Positions 35,269 through 43,697 of a stretch of 64,000 nt of DNA are shown here, one piece after another. The notes under the pieces were generated by a model, which had not been told where the DNA came from, searched no databases, and worked only from the letters and a program-made list of their open reading frames with translations. The DNA is taken from the NCBI GenBank assembly GCA_016208305.1, contig JACQYI010000027.1, positions 62,001 through 126,000 of the forward strand, given 5' to 3'. A program made the translations under genes and the position numbers. Every line of letters begins with the position of its first letter. The first letter of the stretch is position 1. Source of the stretch: Oscillatoriophycideae cyanobacterium NC_groundwater_1537_Pr4_S-0.65um_50_18 (GTDB lineage Bacteria > Cyanobacteriota > Cyanobacteriia > Elainellales > Elainellaceae).

Positions 35269-37851
35269 CTAGTCTTCTTGAGGCGTATAGAGCGCTCTGA
35301 CTTCTGCCGCCGTATCGCAAGCGATCGCGCGTTGAGCAAGCTCCTGACACTGACTCAGGCTAAGCTGGCGCACCTGGGCTTTGACGCTGGGAATGGTCGG
35401 AACGCTGACGCTGAGTTCCTTGACGCCCAGGCCAATTAGCAGCGGGATGGCATGGGGATCGCTGGCAATACCGCCGCAAACGCCCGTCCATTTGCCCAGA
35501 TTGTTGGATGCGGTGGCCGCCATGCCGATCAGCTTCAGGACAGCCGGATTCAAGCCATCGCAGAAGGGGGCTAGCTTGGGATGTCCACGATCCATAGCCA
35601 GGGTATATTGGGTCAGGTCATTGGTGCCCACCGAGAAGAAGTCCACTTCTTTGGCAAACTGGTCGGCAATTACCGCCGTTGCCGGAATTTCTACCATGAT
35701 GCCTACCGAAATGGGAGCCACGCCTAGCTTCTGGCGCTCTTCCTCCATCATGGCTTTCGCCAGCCGAATTTCCTCTAGCGTGGCAATCATGGGGAACATC
35801 ACCTTGACATTCCCAAACTGGGAGGCTTTGAGGATGGCGCGAATTTGCGTCCGAAAGAGTTCGGGGCGATCGAGACCAATGCGAATCCCGCGTTCGCCCA
35901 AGAAAGGATTTTCCTCATGGGGCATAGGCAAGTAGGCCAAGGGCTTGTCGCCACCAATGTCGAGGGTGCGGATGATCAGCGGACGATCGCCCAGCACTTT
36001 TGCCACGCTAGAGTAGATTTCGGTCTGCTCATCTTCGGTCGGGGCGTCAGCGCGATCGAGGAAGATAAATTCCGATCGCAGCAGACCTACACCTTCCGTT
36101 CCCAGCGTCATGGCTTTTTCAGCATCGGCTTTGCCACCGATATTGGCGACAATTTCCATGCGGTGCCCGTCGGTGGTGATGGCAGGTTGCTCGGCTGCCG
36201 CCAGTTCGGTCTGCCGTCTAGCCTTGAGCCGGGTTTGCCGCTGCCGCACCTGTTCCATTTCGGTCGGGTCAGGATTGAGCCGCAATGTACCTTTGCTGCC
36301 GTCGAGAATCACAGGCGTACCGTTGGGCAGATCCAAGATGCGCTGCTCTGCGCCAGCGATCGCCGGAATATCCATTGCCCGCGCCAGGATAGACACATGG
36401 GAGGTGGCTCCTCCGCCCACGGTGCAGAAACCTAGCACCTTGCCGCGATCCATTGTGGCGGTGTCGGAAGGCGTTAAGTCTTCTGCCACCAGAATTGAGT
36501 TGGCAGGATAGTCGGTTGAGGCCGCCGTTGCACCTGTAAGGATACGGAGGACGCGATCGCCCACATCGCGTAGATCGTTGGCGCGGGCGGCAAGTAACTC
36601 ATTTTTGAGCCGAGCCAGGGTTGCGGCCTGAGCCGTATAGGACTGCTTCCAGGCAAATGCGGCGCTCTTGCCTTTATCGATCGCGCTAGTGGCGCTATCA
36701 AATAGTTCTGGATCTTCCAGCAGTTCTAGATGAGCGGCAAAAATAGCGGCTTTACCCGAATCGGCCTGACCATGCACCTTTGCCCGCAGAGCCTCAATCT
36801 CTAGCTTGGCCTGAGCCACGGCTTTTTCGAGCTGGCGGCGCTCTTCATTGGGGCTTTGTGCCGTTTCAGCTACCGTAATCTCTTGATGGGTGATCCGGAA
36901 AATATTGCCGACTGCCACCCCTGGAGAAGCCGAAACCCCCAAAATCAGATTGGGATTATCCGATCGAGGCCGGGGTGCAGGCGTCGAAGTCTCTAGCATA
37001 GCCACACTTGCCGGAGCAGCGATCGGCTTCGATCCTTCCTCTCCTAACCCCGATCGTAAAGCCTGACTCAGTTCAGCGATCGCAGCATCAGCATCTTCAC
37101 CTTCGGCAGTGAGGTAAACGCGATCGCCATTCCCGACTTCTAGACCCATAATGGCAACAACGCTGCGGGCGTTGACCTGCCTGTCGCCCAATTGGAGACG
37201 AATTGCTGATTTATATTTTTTGACTAAATTCACCAATACCGCAGCAGGACGGGCATGCAGCCCTGTTGGGTTGGGAATGGCGATCGCTTCAGAGGTGACA
37301 ACCTTAGAGGTGGCGAGGCTACCCTCCTGAACGGTCTGAGACACGCCTGCCAATCTCAGCGCCAGCGACAAATCTTTCCCTGCAGTCACATCGCCCGACT
37401 GGGGCAAAAACTCAGCGACTCTCTCACCATTGGTAATTACAATTTGCGTCAGCAAGCTGCGCGCATGGGTCGCTACATAGTTAGCATCAAAGTCAATGAG
37501 AGGATCGCCAACCCGCACGCGATCGCCCACCTTGATGTGGGGCAAAAATCCTTCGCTTCGCAGCGTCACCGTATCCAGTCCAATGTGCATCAGCACTTCT
37601 ATCCCTTCAGGGGACTTGATCGTGACCGCATGGCAGGACGGGTGAAGTTGAATCACCTCTCCGTCACAAGGAGCCAACAGCGTATTGCTTACCGGGTCGA
37701 TCGATATCCCATCTCCCACCATCTTTTCTGCAAAGACGGGATCGGGCACGTTTTCAATCTTCACCAGACGACCCGACAGCGGTGCGATCAGCTGGACATC
37801 TACACCCGTCTTCGCCACTGCTGCGGGAGTAGATGTTGCAATGTATGCCAT
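35269..37851 (-). CDS. Fused PTS protein IIA(Glc)-HPr-Enzyme I
   Basis: 860 residues carrying three PTS steps. IIA (~18-160): 'LHPSCHAVTIKS' and phospho-site H89 in 'VLMHIGLDT', with partner H74. HPr (~186-268): phospho-site H199 in 'NPTGLHARPAA'; S230 sits where HPr-kinase Ser46 would be. Enzyme I (~302-860): phospho-site H485 in 'GGATSHVSILAR', PEP-binding 'ERGIRIGLDRPELFRTQ', 'GTNDLTQYTLAMDRG' and 'CGGIASDP'. All phosphorylation sites are intact. It passes phosphate from PEP to the IIC-IIB permease downstream. An AGGAG lies just before ATG 37851. Confidence 0.95.
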   Translation of the reverse strand: MAYIATSTPAAVAKTGVDVQLIAPLSGRLVKIENVPDPVFAEKMVGDGISIDPVSNTLLAPCDGEVIQLHPSCHAVTIKSPEGIEVLMHIGLDTVTLRSEGFLPHIKVGDRVRVGDPLIDFDANYVATHARSLLTQIVITNGERVAEFLPQSGDVTAGKDLSLALRLAGVSQTVQEGSLATSKVVTSEAIAIPNPTGLHARPAAVLVNLVKKYKSAIRLQLGDRQVNARSVVAIMGLEVGNGDRVYLTAEGEDADAAIAELSQALRSGLGEEGSKPIAAPASVAMLETSTPAPRPRSDNPNLILGVSASPGVAVGNIFRITHQEITVAETAQSPNEERRQLEKAVAQAKLEIEALRAKVHGQADSGKAAIFAAHLELLEDPELFDSATSAIDKGKSAAFAWKQSYTAQAATLARLKNELLAARANDLRDVGDRVLRILTGATAASTDYPANSILVAEDLTPSDTATMDRGKVLGFCTVGGGATSHVSILARAMDIPAIAGAEQRILDLPNGTPVILDGSKGTLRLNPDPTEMEQVRQRQTRLKARRQTELAAAEQPAITTDGHRMEIVANIGGKADAEKAMTLGTEGVGLLRSEFIFLDRADAPTEDEQTEIYSSVAKVLGDRPLIIRTLDIGGDKPLAYLPMPHEENPFLGERGIRIGLDRPELFRTQIRAILKASQFGNVKVMFPMIATLEEIRLAKAMMEEERQKLGVAPISVGIMVEIPATAVIADQFAKEVDFFSVGTNDLTQYTLAMDRGHPKLAPFCDGLNPAVLKLIGMAATASNNLGKWTGVCGGIASDPHAIPLLIGLGVKELSVSVPTIPSVKAQVRQLSLSQCQELAQRAIACDTAAEVRALYTPQED

Positions 37852-38064
37852 ATTATCTCCTGCTTATCACATCCTGTTTTAATGTCGTGTCTGCACTAGC
37901 CCACTGAAGCTCTATCCAAATTTCACTGGAGGTATTGCAGCACCCTCTCTCTTCATTGACCATGACAGCCTTAATTTCTGGTATCAAGTCCAGTCTATAG
38001 ATTGTGAGTGTTGAGAAGATTTAATTTATCAAAATCACCGCTTCTTTTTATGTTTTCCACAGAA

Positions 38065-38089
38065 CTTGTTAAACAAGGTCACAATTGTG
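38065..38089. promoter_or_regulatory. Two adjacent palindromes, candidate PTS operators
   Basis: CTTGTTAAACAAG (38065-38077, 6-1-6 perfect dyad) and CACAATTGTG (38080-38089, perfect 10-bp palindrome), about 215-240 bp upstream of the IIA-HPr-EI start. Their form suits a dimeric repressor; the regulator is not identified. Confidence 0.4.
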
Positions 38090-38120
38090 GGTCAATTCTA
38101 TTCCTTGAGGCGGATATTTT

Positions 38121-38160
38121 CTTAACACTGCTTAGTTGTTCTTAACGTTCCTTATTGCTT
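38121..38160. promoter_or_regulatory. CTTA direct-repeat array, 10-bp period
   Basis: CTTA begins at 38121, 38131, 38141 and 38151, within CTTAACACTG, CTTAGTTGTT, CTTAACGTTC and CTTATTGCTT. Helical-period direct repeats are typical of OmpR/PhoB-family response-regulator sites. The cyanobacterial Pho box uses CTTAACCT-like units at an 11-bp period, so this is similar but not the same. Confidence 0.45.
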
Positions 38161-38535
38161 TCTAGATAACTTTCAGAATCTCTGCTAAAAGGCTGAAAAC
38201 TTGAGAGGCACGATTTATCATCCTAAAGTGTCTGTTTTACTCAACCGTGGCATGGGCAGCGACAAAGTGAATTGGGAAAGTGCGATCGCCCATTTTATGC
38301 AGGCGATATGGGCAGAGCCTGATTTTTCCAGATGACGACTTTATAGAAGCGCCCGTTTGAGAAAATCAGCAGCGATATTGATAACATCGCCCACAGCCTC
38401 TAACAATTCATCAGGCGAAGGCTGTCCTCCGAAGAATGGCTACAGCCATACAGCCCTTTAGTAATCGCTACAGGAATGATGCTAGAACGATCGCCTGTTC
38501 CACGGATACATTGGCGTTGATTTCATGCCATCTTG

Positions 38536-38577
38536 GGAACTCTGTATGAGGAACTCTGCATGAGGAACTTTGTATTG
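38536..38577. repeat. 3 x 14-bp tandem repeat
   Basis: GGAACTCTGTATGA, GGAACTCTGCATGA and GGAACTTTGTATTG, at 38536, 38550 and 38564. Confidence 0.85.
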
Positions 38578-38676
38578 GAGATCTCGTTGGGCAGGCGCAT
38601 TCGGCTAAACTATCTGATCCAAGGTGATCTGCTCCGGAGCGATCGCCTGAGCGACAAGTTGTAGAGAGCATTGACT

Positions 38677-39666
38677 ATGCATGTACTGGTGACTGGAGTT
38701 GCAGGATTTATTGGCTACCACTTGGCGCAACGCCTTTTGGCAGAAGGCGTACAGGTATATGGCATCGATAATCTGAATGAATACTACGATGTCAATCTTA
38801 AGAAAGCGCGATTGGGGCAGCTAACCCCGCACCCTAGATTCACCTTCGAGTTTTTGGATCTGAGCGATCGCCAAGCCGTGGCCGAACTCTTTGAAGCTCA
38901 GCAGTTTGACTATGTGGTCAACTTGGCGGCTCAGGCAGGCGTGCGCTATTCGCTGCAAAATCCGCTGGCTTATGTAGACAGCAACGTCACAGGATTTGTC
39001 AATTTGCTAGAGGGCTGCCGTCATAGTGCCGTTAAGCATCTGGTGTTTGCGTCCTCTAGCTCTGTCTATGGGGTCAATCCCAAAACCCCTTTCTCTACGA
39101 CTGACAATGTTGACCATCCTATCTCGCTCTATGCTGCCAGCAAAAAAGCCAATGAGCTAATGGCCCATACCTACAGCCATTTGTTTCAGCTTCCCACCAC
39201 CGGGCTGCGCTTCTTCACGGTTTATGGCGAATGGGGCCGTCCGGACATGGCTTACTTCAAGTTTGTTAAGGCGATCGAGTCGGGTCAGGCGATCGATGTC
39301 TACAACTATGGCGACATGCAGCGTGACTTTACCTACATTGATGATGTGATTGAAGGGGTCGTGCGCGTCATGCACAAGCCGCCCCTAGCCGGACAGGATG
39401 CCCTGACCAAAGCGGCCTATAAGCTCTACAACATTGGCAATAACAAGCCCGTAGCGCTGAAGCGGTTTATCGAAGTGGTGGAGCAAGCGCTGGGCAAGGA
39501 AGCACAGAAAAACTTTTTGCCTATGCAGCCTGGAGATGTGCCCGTTACCTACGCCGATGTGGATGATCTGATGCAGGACGTGGGCTTTCGCCCTGATACC
39601 GCGATCGAAGTCGGCATTGAGCGATTTGTCCGTTGGTATCGAGACTATTACGCCTCAAACCCTTAG
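38677..39666 (+). CDS. NAD-dependent epimerase, UDP-glucuronate 4-epimerase type
   Basis: 329 residues from ATG 38677; a TTG two codons earlier is possible. Extended short-chain dehydrogenase: 'GVAGFIGYH' binds NAD, 'VNLAAQAGVRYSLQNP' and the catalytic Ser-Tyr-Lys set 'SSSVYG' and 'YAASKKANE' are intact. 'GIDNLNEYYDVNLKKARL' and 'FFTVYGEWGRPDMA' are typical of UDP-glucuronate 4-epimerases, which make UDP-galacturonate for surface polysaccharides. Substrate by resemblance only. It stands alone. Confidence 0.88.
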   Translation: MHVLVTGVAGFIGYHLAQRLLAEGVQVYGIDNLNEYYDVNLKKARLGQLTPHPRFTFEFLDLSDRQAVAELFEAQQFDYVVNLAAQAGVRYSLQNPLAYVDSNVTGFVNLLEGCRHSAVKHLVFASSSSVYGVNPKTPFSTTDNVDHPISLYAASKKANELMAHTYSHLFQLPTTGLRFFTVYGEWGRPDMAYFKFVKAIESGQAIDVYNYGDMQRDFTYIDDVIEGVVRVMHKPPLAGQDALTKAAYKLYNIGNNKPVALKRFIEVVEQALGKEAQKNFLPMQPGDVPVTYADVDDLMQDVGFRPDTAIEVGIERFVRWYRDYYASNP

Positions 39667-39849
39667 AGGTCGCTAGCCCGATCGCACCCATAGCCACTTT
39701 ACGCAACAGGTTTTAGGGGGCAAGAATATCTCGTACCTTGCCACTCCAATTTATCTCCGTAGCCCCTAAAAAATTAGGGCTGAAGGCTCAAGTCTGAAAG
39801 CTAAGCTCAACGCCTTGCCTCCAGTCCTTAGCTTCCAGCCCGTGGCGAC

Positions 39850-39867
39850 CTAGGCTTTTCGGCCTAG
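39850..39867 (-). terminator. Hairpin downstream of apcD
   Basis: CTAGGC (39850-39855) pairs with GCCTAG (39862-39867), 30 bp past the apcD stop. Short stem, moderate support. Confidence 0.4.
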
Positions 39868-39896
39868 ACAACCCATGAGACAAATCTGGCGATCGC

Positions 39897-40382
39897 CTAC
39901 GACATGGCCTGAATCATGTAGTCAAAATAGGGAGAGGCGGCCGAAGCGTCAGCATCGCTCAGCAGCGCCAGAGAAGCCGCCTTCAAGCAGCGAATAGACT
40001 CCACCATGCCTGGAACAGGAACGCCTAGAGAGTTATACATCTCTCTAACGCCAATCAGCCCAATCTTTTCGATCGGGCCTTTGTCTCCTGCCAGCACACC
40101 ATAGGTGACCAAGCGCAGATACCAGCCATAGTCTCTTAAGCAAAGGGCGCGCTGCTTGTCGCCATAGGCGTTACCACCCGGAGCAATAAAGTCAGGACGC
40201 TTGCGCCAAAGGCTTTTGCTAGCTTCTTGAACAATCTTTTTTTCATTCTCAGCCAGCGTTGCAGCTATCCGCACGCGCTGGTCGCCCGTTTGTAAAAACT
40301 CTTGAATGTTCTTCAATTCGCCGCTGCTGGGATAACGCAGTTCTTCATCGGCATTGAGAATGACCTGACTAATTACACTCAT
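39897..40382 (-). CDS. apcD: Allophycocyanin-B alpha subunit
   Basis: 161 residues, the exact size of allophycocyanin alpha chains. ApcD is a far-red terminal emitter in the phycobilisome core that passes energy mainly to photosystem I. The chromophore cysteine is C81 in '[14 protein letters not shown]'. The N-terminus '[24 protein letters not shown]' and '[10 protein letters not shown]' separate ApcD from ApcA. '[12 protein letters not shown]' closes the globin fold. As usual it is outside the apcABC operon. Confidence 0.95.
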   Translation of the reverse strand: MSVISQVILNADEELRYPSSGELKNIQEFLQTGDQRVRIAATLAENEKKIVQEASKSLWRKRPDFIAPGGNAYGDKQRALCLRDYGWYLRLVTYGVLAGDKGPIEKIGLIGVREMYNSLGVPVPGMVESIRCLKAASLALLSDADASAASPYFDYMIQAMS

Positions 40383-40593
40383 AATTATGGGGATGACTAT
40401 TGCGGTAATTCGGCTATTGGTCGTATTTTATCGAGATCGGGGGACGAAAGGAAAGGAAAAAAGCGGGATGGCTGAGAGGGATGGCCTTAAAAATAAAGAA
40501 ATCTTAATCTTTCAAGCCAATTCTTTAAGCTGGGGTCCTGATATTTGCATCTCTTGTTTATTTTCTAAAAGAGAAATAGAGCCAAGCTGTGGC

Positions 40594-41496
40594 CTAAGGA
40601 GCTGCACCAAATTGGGTGACCTCCATATAGATATGCTCTAGGCGCACAGGTTGCCGACAGACCGAATCTAGCGGAATGCCTCGGAAGCACTCCAAAATTT
40701 CTGCTAGCTCCATAGCCCGAGGCAGCCAGAAAGCTAAATCGCTGCCATATCGACGCGGCGTGAACCCATGCGTCAAGGCTCGATCGATCGCCCTTTCTTC
40801 TTCTGGCGTTTTCACGAGTGCAACCTCTGTTGCGGGTACATGCTGCTGGAGTTCTGTCAAAGTGCCCTCTGCTAACAGCTTCCCCCCTTTGAGGATACCA
40901 ATCCGCTGACACAGCCGCTCCGCTTCTTCGAGCAAGTGGGTCGTCAGCAGCACCGTAATGCCTTGGTGCCGCAATTGGCGAATTAGCTCCCAAATTTCGT
41001 ATCGCGCCTCAATGTCTAGCCCGGTCGTAGGTTCATCTAAAATCACTAGGCGGGGCTGATGCACTAAGGCGATCGCCATACTCAAGCGCCGCTGCATGCC
41101 TCCACTGAGGGTTTCTACCGGGCTGTTGGCGCGATCGCTCAAATTCACTGCCTCTAAGCAATAGCTGACTTGCTTCAGGCGCGTGCTGCGAGACAGGCCG
41201 TAGATTCGGGCAAAAAAGTTGAGATTTTCGCGACAGGTAAGGCTGCGATAGAGCAAGTTCTCTTGGGGCGCAATGCCAATCAGCTTTTGAGTAGCGCTAG
41301 AAATGGGTTGGCCATCAATTTCTACCAGACCGCGATCGGCCTTAAGCAGATTGCAAATAATGTTGATCGTTGTGGTTTTGCCTGCGCCGTTTGGCCCCAG
41401 CAAACCGTAAATTTCTCCGGGAGCAATCGCCAAACTCAAGTCTTGCAACACAGCGCGATCGCCGTAGCCTTTACTCAGCTTTTCAATTCGCAGCAC
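40594..41496 (-). CDS. ABC transporter ATP-binding protein
   Basis: 300 residues, GTG start directly after the permease stop. Walker A 'GPNGAGKT' at 34-41, signature 'LSGGMQRR', Walker B 'LVILDEPTTGLD' and the switch 'TTHLLEEAERL' are all present, as in the ABC-2/DrrA-type class. With the permease it forms an exporter; drug, lipid and polysaccharide substrates are all possible. Directly coupled to the upstream permease. Confidence 0.92.
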   Translation of the reverse strand: MLRIEKLSKGYGDRAVLQDLSLAIAPGEIYGLLGPNGAGKTTTINIICNLLKADRGLVEIDGQPISSATQKLIGIAPQENLLYRSLTCRENLNFFARIYGLSRSTRLKQVSYCLEAVNLSDRANSPVETLSGGMQRRLSMAIALVHQPRLVILDEPTTGLDIEARYEIWELIRQLRHQGITVLLTTHLLEEAERLCQRIGILKGGKLLAEGTLTELQQHVPATEVALVKTPEEERAIDRALTHGFTPRRYGSDLAFWLPRAMELAEILECFRGIPLDSVCRQPVRLEHIYMEVTQFGAAP

Positions 41497-42279
41497 TCAT
41501 AGCCTCCTTTCGAGGGTGAGCATCTGACGGTAGGCAAACCCACTGCTAATCACCATCAGTAGGGCAAAGCCCGTTAAGAAGTAAAGATTAGGCGCGATCG
41601 CCTCTATGCCATCGCCTGCGGCTGAAACTCTGGTCAGGGCTTCGTTCATGTGATAAACCGGATTGTATTTAGCAATTTCCCGCAACGGCGTCGGCAAAAA
41701 GCTCAAGGGCACAAACGCCCCTCCTAGCATGAGCAAGGGTACACCAAAGGCAGCAACCAGCGCGTTAACATCTTCAATCCGGCGGGCAATTTGAGTGCCT
41801 AGAGTAAAGCCCAGCCCCACATAAGCAATGATGCTGAGTAGAACAATCAGGCCGCCCAGCCATAAAGAACCGTTAAACCGAGCTTGCAGGAAAGCCGCGC
41901 TGGTATAGACCAGTAAGGTTTGGCCAATGCCAATGCAGCTATGCGCCAGAAAAATACCAAAAAAGTAGGATAGACCGCTGAGGGGGGTCAGAAATAAACG
42001 TTTTAGAGTCTGCTGTTCTCGTTCAGAAACAACGGTAGCAACAGTGCCGCCCAAGCAGCTAAAAAACAGGGCTGCCCCTACCAACGTCATCGGTGCCGCT
42101 GCTTCAAATGCCTCTTTGACGGTTGCCTGAGGCTGATCGGCTAAAATGTAGCCATTGAGCAGCAGCACAAACACGGGAAACATTACCCAGAGAAACAGCG
42201 ATCGCTGCCTGCGGCACAGTTCCAACAAAATCCGTCGCGCTACGGCAAGTGCTTCCTGCCAATACTTTATTAATCCCAA
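41497..42279 (-). CDS. ABC-2 type permease
   Basis: 260 residues, start apparently TTG at 42279 ('MGLIKYWQEAL'). About six hydrophobic segments: 'SLFLWVMFPVFVLLLNGYIL', 'PMTLVGAALFFSCLGGTV', 'SYFFGIFLAHSCIGIG', 'LIVLLSIIAYVGLGFTLG', 'VAAFGVPLLMLGGAFVPLSFLP' and the C-terminal span. 'EREQQTLKRLFLTPLSGLSYF' is the conserved ABC-2 coupling region. Its stop abuts the ATPase start, so the two are translationally coupled. Confidence 0.9.
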   Translation of the reverse strand: MGLIKYWQEALAVARRILLELCRRQRSLFLWVMFPVFVLLLNGYILADQPQATVKEAFEAAAPMTLVGAALFFSCLGGTVATVVSEREQQTLKRLFLTPLSGLSYFFGIFLAHSCIGIGQTLLVYTSAAFLQARFNGSLWLGGLIVLLSIIAYVGLGFTLGTQIARRIEDVNALVAAFGVPLLMLGGAFVPLSFLPTPLREIAKYNPVYHMNEALTRVSAAGDGIEAIAPNLYFLTGFALLMVISSGFAYRQMLTLERRL

Positions 42280-42653
42280 GTGCCCTACCTGCGCTCTCTT
42301 GTGAAATCATACCTTGCGAGACTTACACATTTCTGTACTCTAGGGTGGGCTAAGGGTGACACCTGGGTCTTGCCAAAATTTTGCCAGAAGCTGCGGCTAC
42401 CCCTAGATAATGTCTCCAGAGATGTCCTCAGATAACTGCTGTGCATACAGTCATAACGGGCGTAACGGGCTGAGAAGGTAATTTTTTGGCGATCGGCTGC
42501 ATCAAATCCTGACCTGCTCCCGGATGGCTCCAGAGGCAGAGGCAGACAATGCCATGTCATCATAATTTTGCATGATATTCTTGAGAAGTCTGATCTCAGC
42601 TCTATTGCAGCCACACTGACTTTCAGCCATACTGCTGAGCTACCCAAAACTCA

Positions 42654-42730
42654 CACTTCAAAAAAAGCCGTACTTGGAAAAGTCGCACTTGAACAAAGCA
42701 CACTTAGAAAAGTCATACTTTAGAGATGAA
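42654..42730. repeat. ~5 x 15-bp tandem repeat
   Basis: YACTT-purine-rich units start at 42654 (17 bp), 42671, 42686, 42701 and 42716; the best three are TACTTGGAAAAGTCG, CACTTGAACAAAGCA and CACTTAGAAAAGTCA. Confidence 0.8.
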
Positions 42731-42883
42731 GGGGTTCTCAGTTTTTTGGGTAGGATAGGCTAGATGCAGAGTGCAAGCCTCTCAGGGTCGGGTCTGAGTG
42801 CGATCGCTATTTTGCTTATCCTGCAATCAGAATCTCTGGCGCTGATAAGGCATGGCTGAAGCCTTCTCATTGGAAAGGTTACG

Positions 42884-42934
42884 GGCTAGCAAGTCTTACA
42901 GGTTGGCAAGTCTCACTGGTTGGCAAGTCTCATT
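42884..42934. repeat. 3 x 17-bp tandem repeat
   Basis: GGCTAGCAAGTCTTACA, GGTTGGCAAGTCTCACT and GGTTGGCAAGTCTCATT at 42884, 42901 and 42918, ending 37 bp before the likely start codon. Confidence 0.9.
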
Positions 42935-42971
42935 AGCACGGCTTTCTTCGTTCCCATCTAAACTACTTTTC

Positions 42972-43658
42972 ATGCAGACTGCTGTTTTTAGCGAACTGTT
43001 CCCACTCTTCAATGCTGCGAGTCCTGAAACTGTTGAGTGGTTGCTCTCCATTACCGTTGAGCATGAGTATCCGGTAGATCGGGCTGTTCTCATGGAGGAT
43101 GCCTGGGGCAACGCTGTCTATTTCGTAGAGTCGGGATGGGTTAAAGTGCGTCGCCATGTGGGAGAGGATTTTTCAACCCTGGCGATCTTGGGGCGGGGCG
43201 ACTTTTTTGGAGAAATGGCCATCCTGGACGAGTCACCGCGATCGACCGATGTAGTCGCTCTCTCTTCAGTCAAGCTACTCAGCATTTCGGCACAGCGATT
43301 CATTCAAACCCTATTTAGAGACTCGCAGTTGCACCATCGCATGTTGCAGCTCATGGTGCGTCGCCTGCGCCAGACCAATTTCCGCTTTCAGCTTCGCCAT
43401 CAGCCACCTGCTATCAAGCTGGCCAATACGCTGGTTTCTTTGGGCGAAAATTATGGGTTTCCCAGCGAATATGGCACCGAAATTTACAACATCCCTTTCA
43501 GAGATTTGGCGGATGTCAGCGACATTACAGTAGACGAAACCGCCAAAATCATGGAAAAGTTGCATAGCAAAGGCTGGATTAGAGTCGCTCCTAGCAACCA
43601 GGCAATTTATCTGGTGAATTTACGGCAGCTTACCCATTTGGCCGGGAAAATGCAGTAG
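42972..43658 (+). CDS. Crp/Fnr-family transcriptional regulator
   Basis: 228 residues from ATG 42972. The frame is open to 42852, but the extra 40 codons are the 17-bp repeat array. An N-terminal cyclic-nucleotide-binding fold ('VLMEDAWGNAVYFVESGWVKVRR...GRGDFFGEMAILDESPRSTDV') precedes a C-terminal winged helix ('IPFRDLADVSDITVDETAKIMEKLHSKGWI'). It resembles a cyanobacterial Crp branch distinct from NtcA. Whether it binds cAMP is unclear; the pocket has 'GEMAILDESPRST' in place of the usual 'GElaLl...RaA'. Targets unknown. Confidence 0.9.
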   Translation: MQTAVFSELFPLFNAASPETVEWLLSITVEHEYPVDRAVLMEDAWGNAVYFVESGWVKVRRHVGEDFSTLAILGRGDFFGEMAILDESPRSTDVVALSSVKLLSISAQRFIQTLFRDSQLHHRMLQLMVRRLRQTNFRFQLRHQPPAIKLANTLVSLGENYGFPSEYGTEIYNIPFRDLADVSDITVDETAKIMEKLHSKGWIRVAPSNQAIYLVNLRQLTHLAGKMQ

Positions 43659-43697
43659 GGTAGACATCCCTACCTTTCGTCTCAAACTGGCGTACTC

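Larger units (their letters stand above)
37852..38676. other. 825-bp regulatory spacer upstream of the PTS operon
   Basis: Between divergent PTS and epimerase genes. Contains two adjacent palindromes (38065-38089), a four-copy 10-bp CTTA array (38121-38160) and a 14-bp x 3 array (38536-38577). A 32-codon open stretch ending at a TAA at 38341-38343 (minus strand) reads like a gene remnant but has no start. Confidence 0.6.
42280..42971. other. ~690-bp upstream region of the Crp/Fnr gene with two tandem arrays
   Basis: No gene supported; an open minus frame at 42285-42647 has no family features. Contains arrays at 42654-42730 and 42884-42934. Confidence 0.6.

Noticed and set aside
38121-38160. 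Canonical cyanobacterial Pho box
   Set aside because: Period is 10 bp and units are not CTTAACCT; kept only as a response-regulator-like array.
42285-42647. 120-codon minus frame upstream of the ABC permease
   Set aside because: Low-quality composition, no family features.
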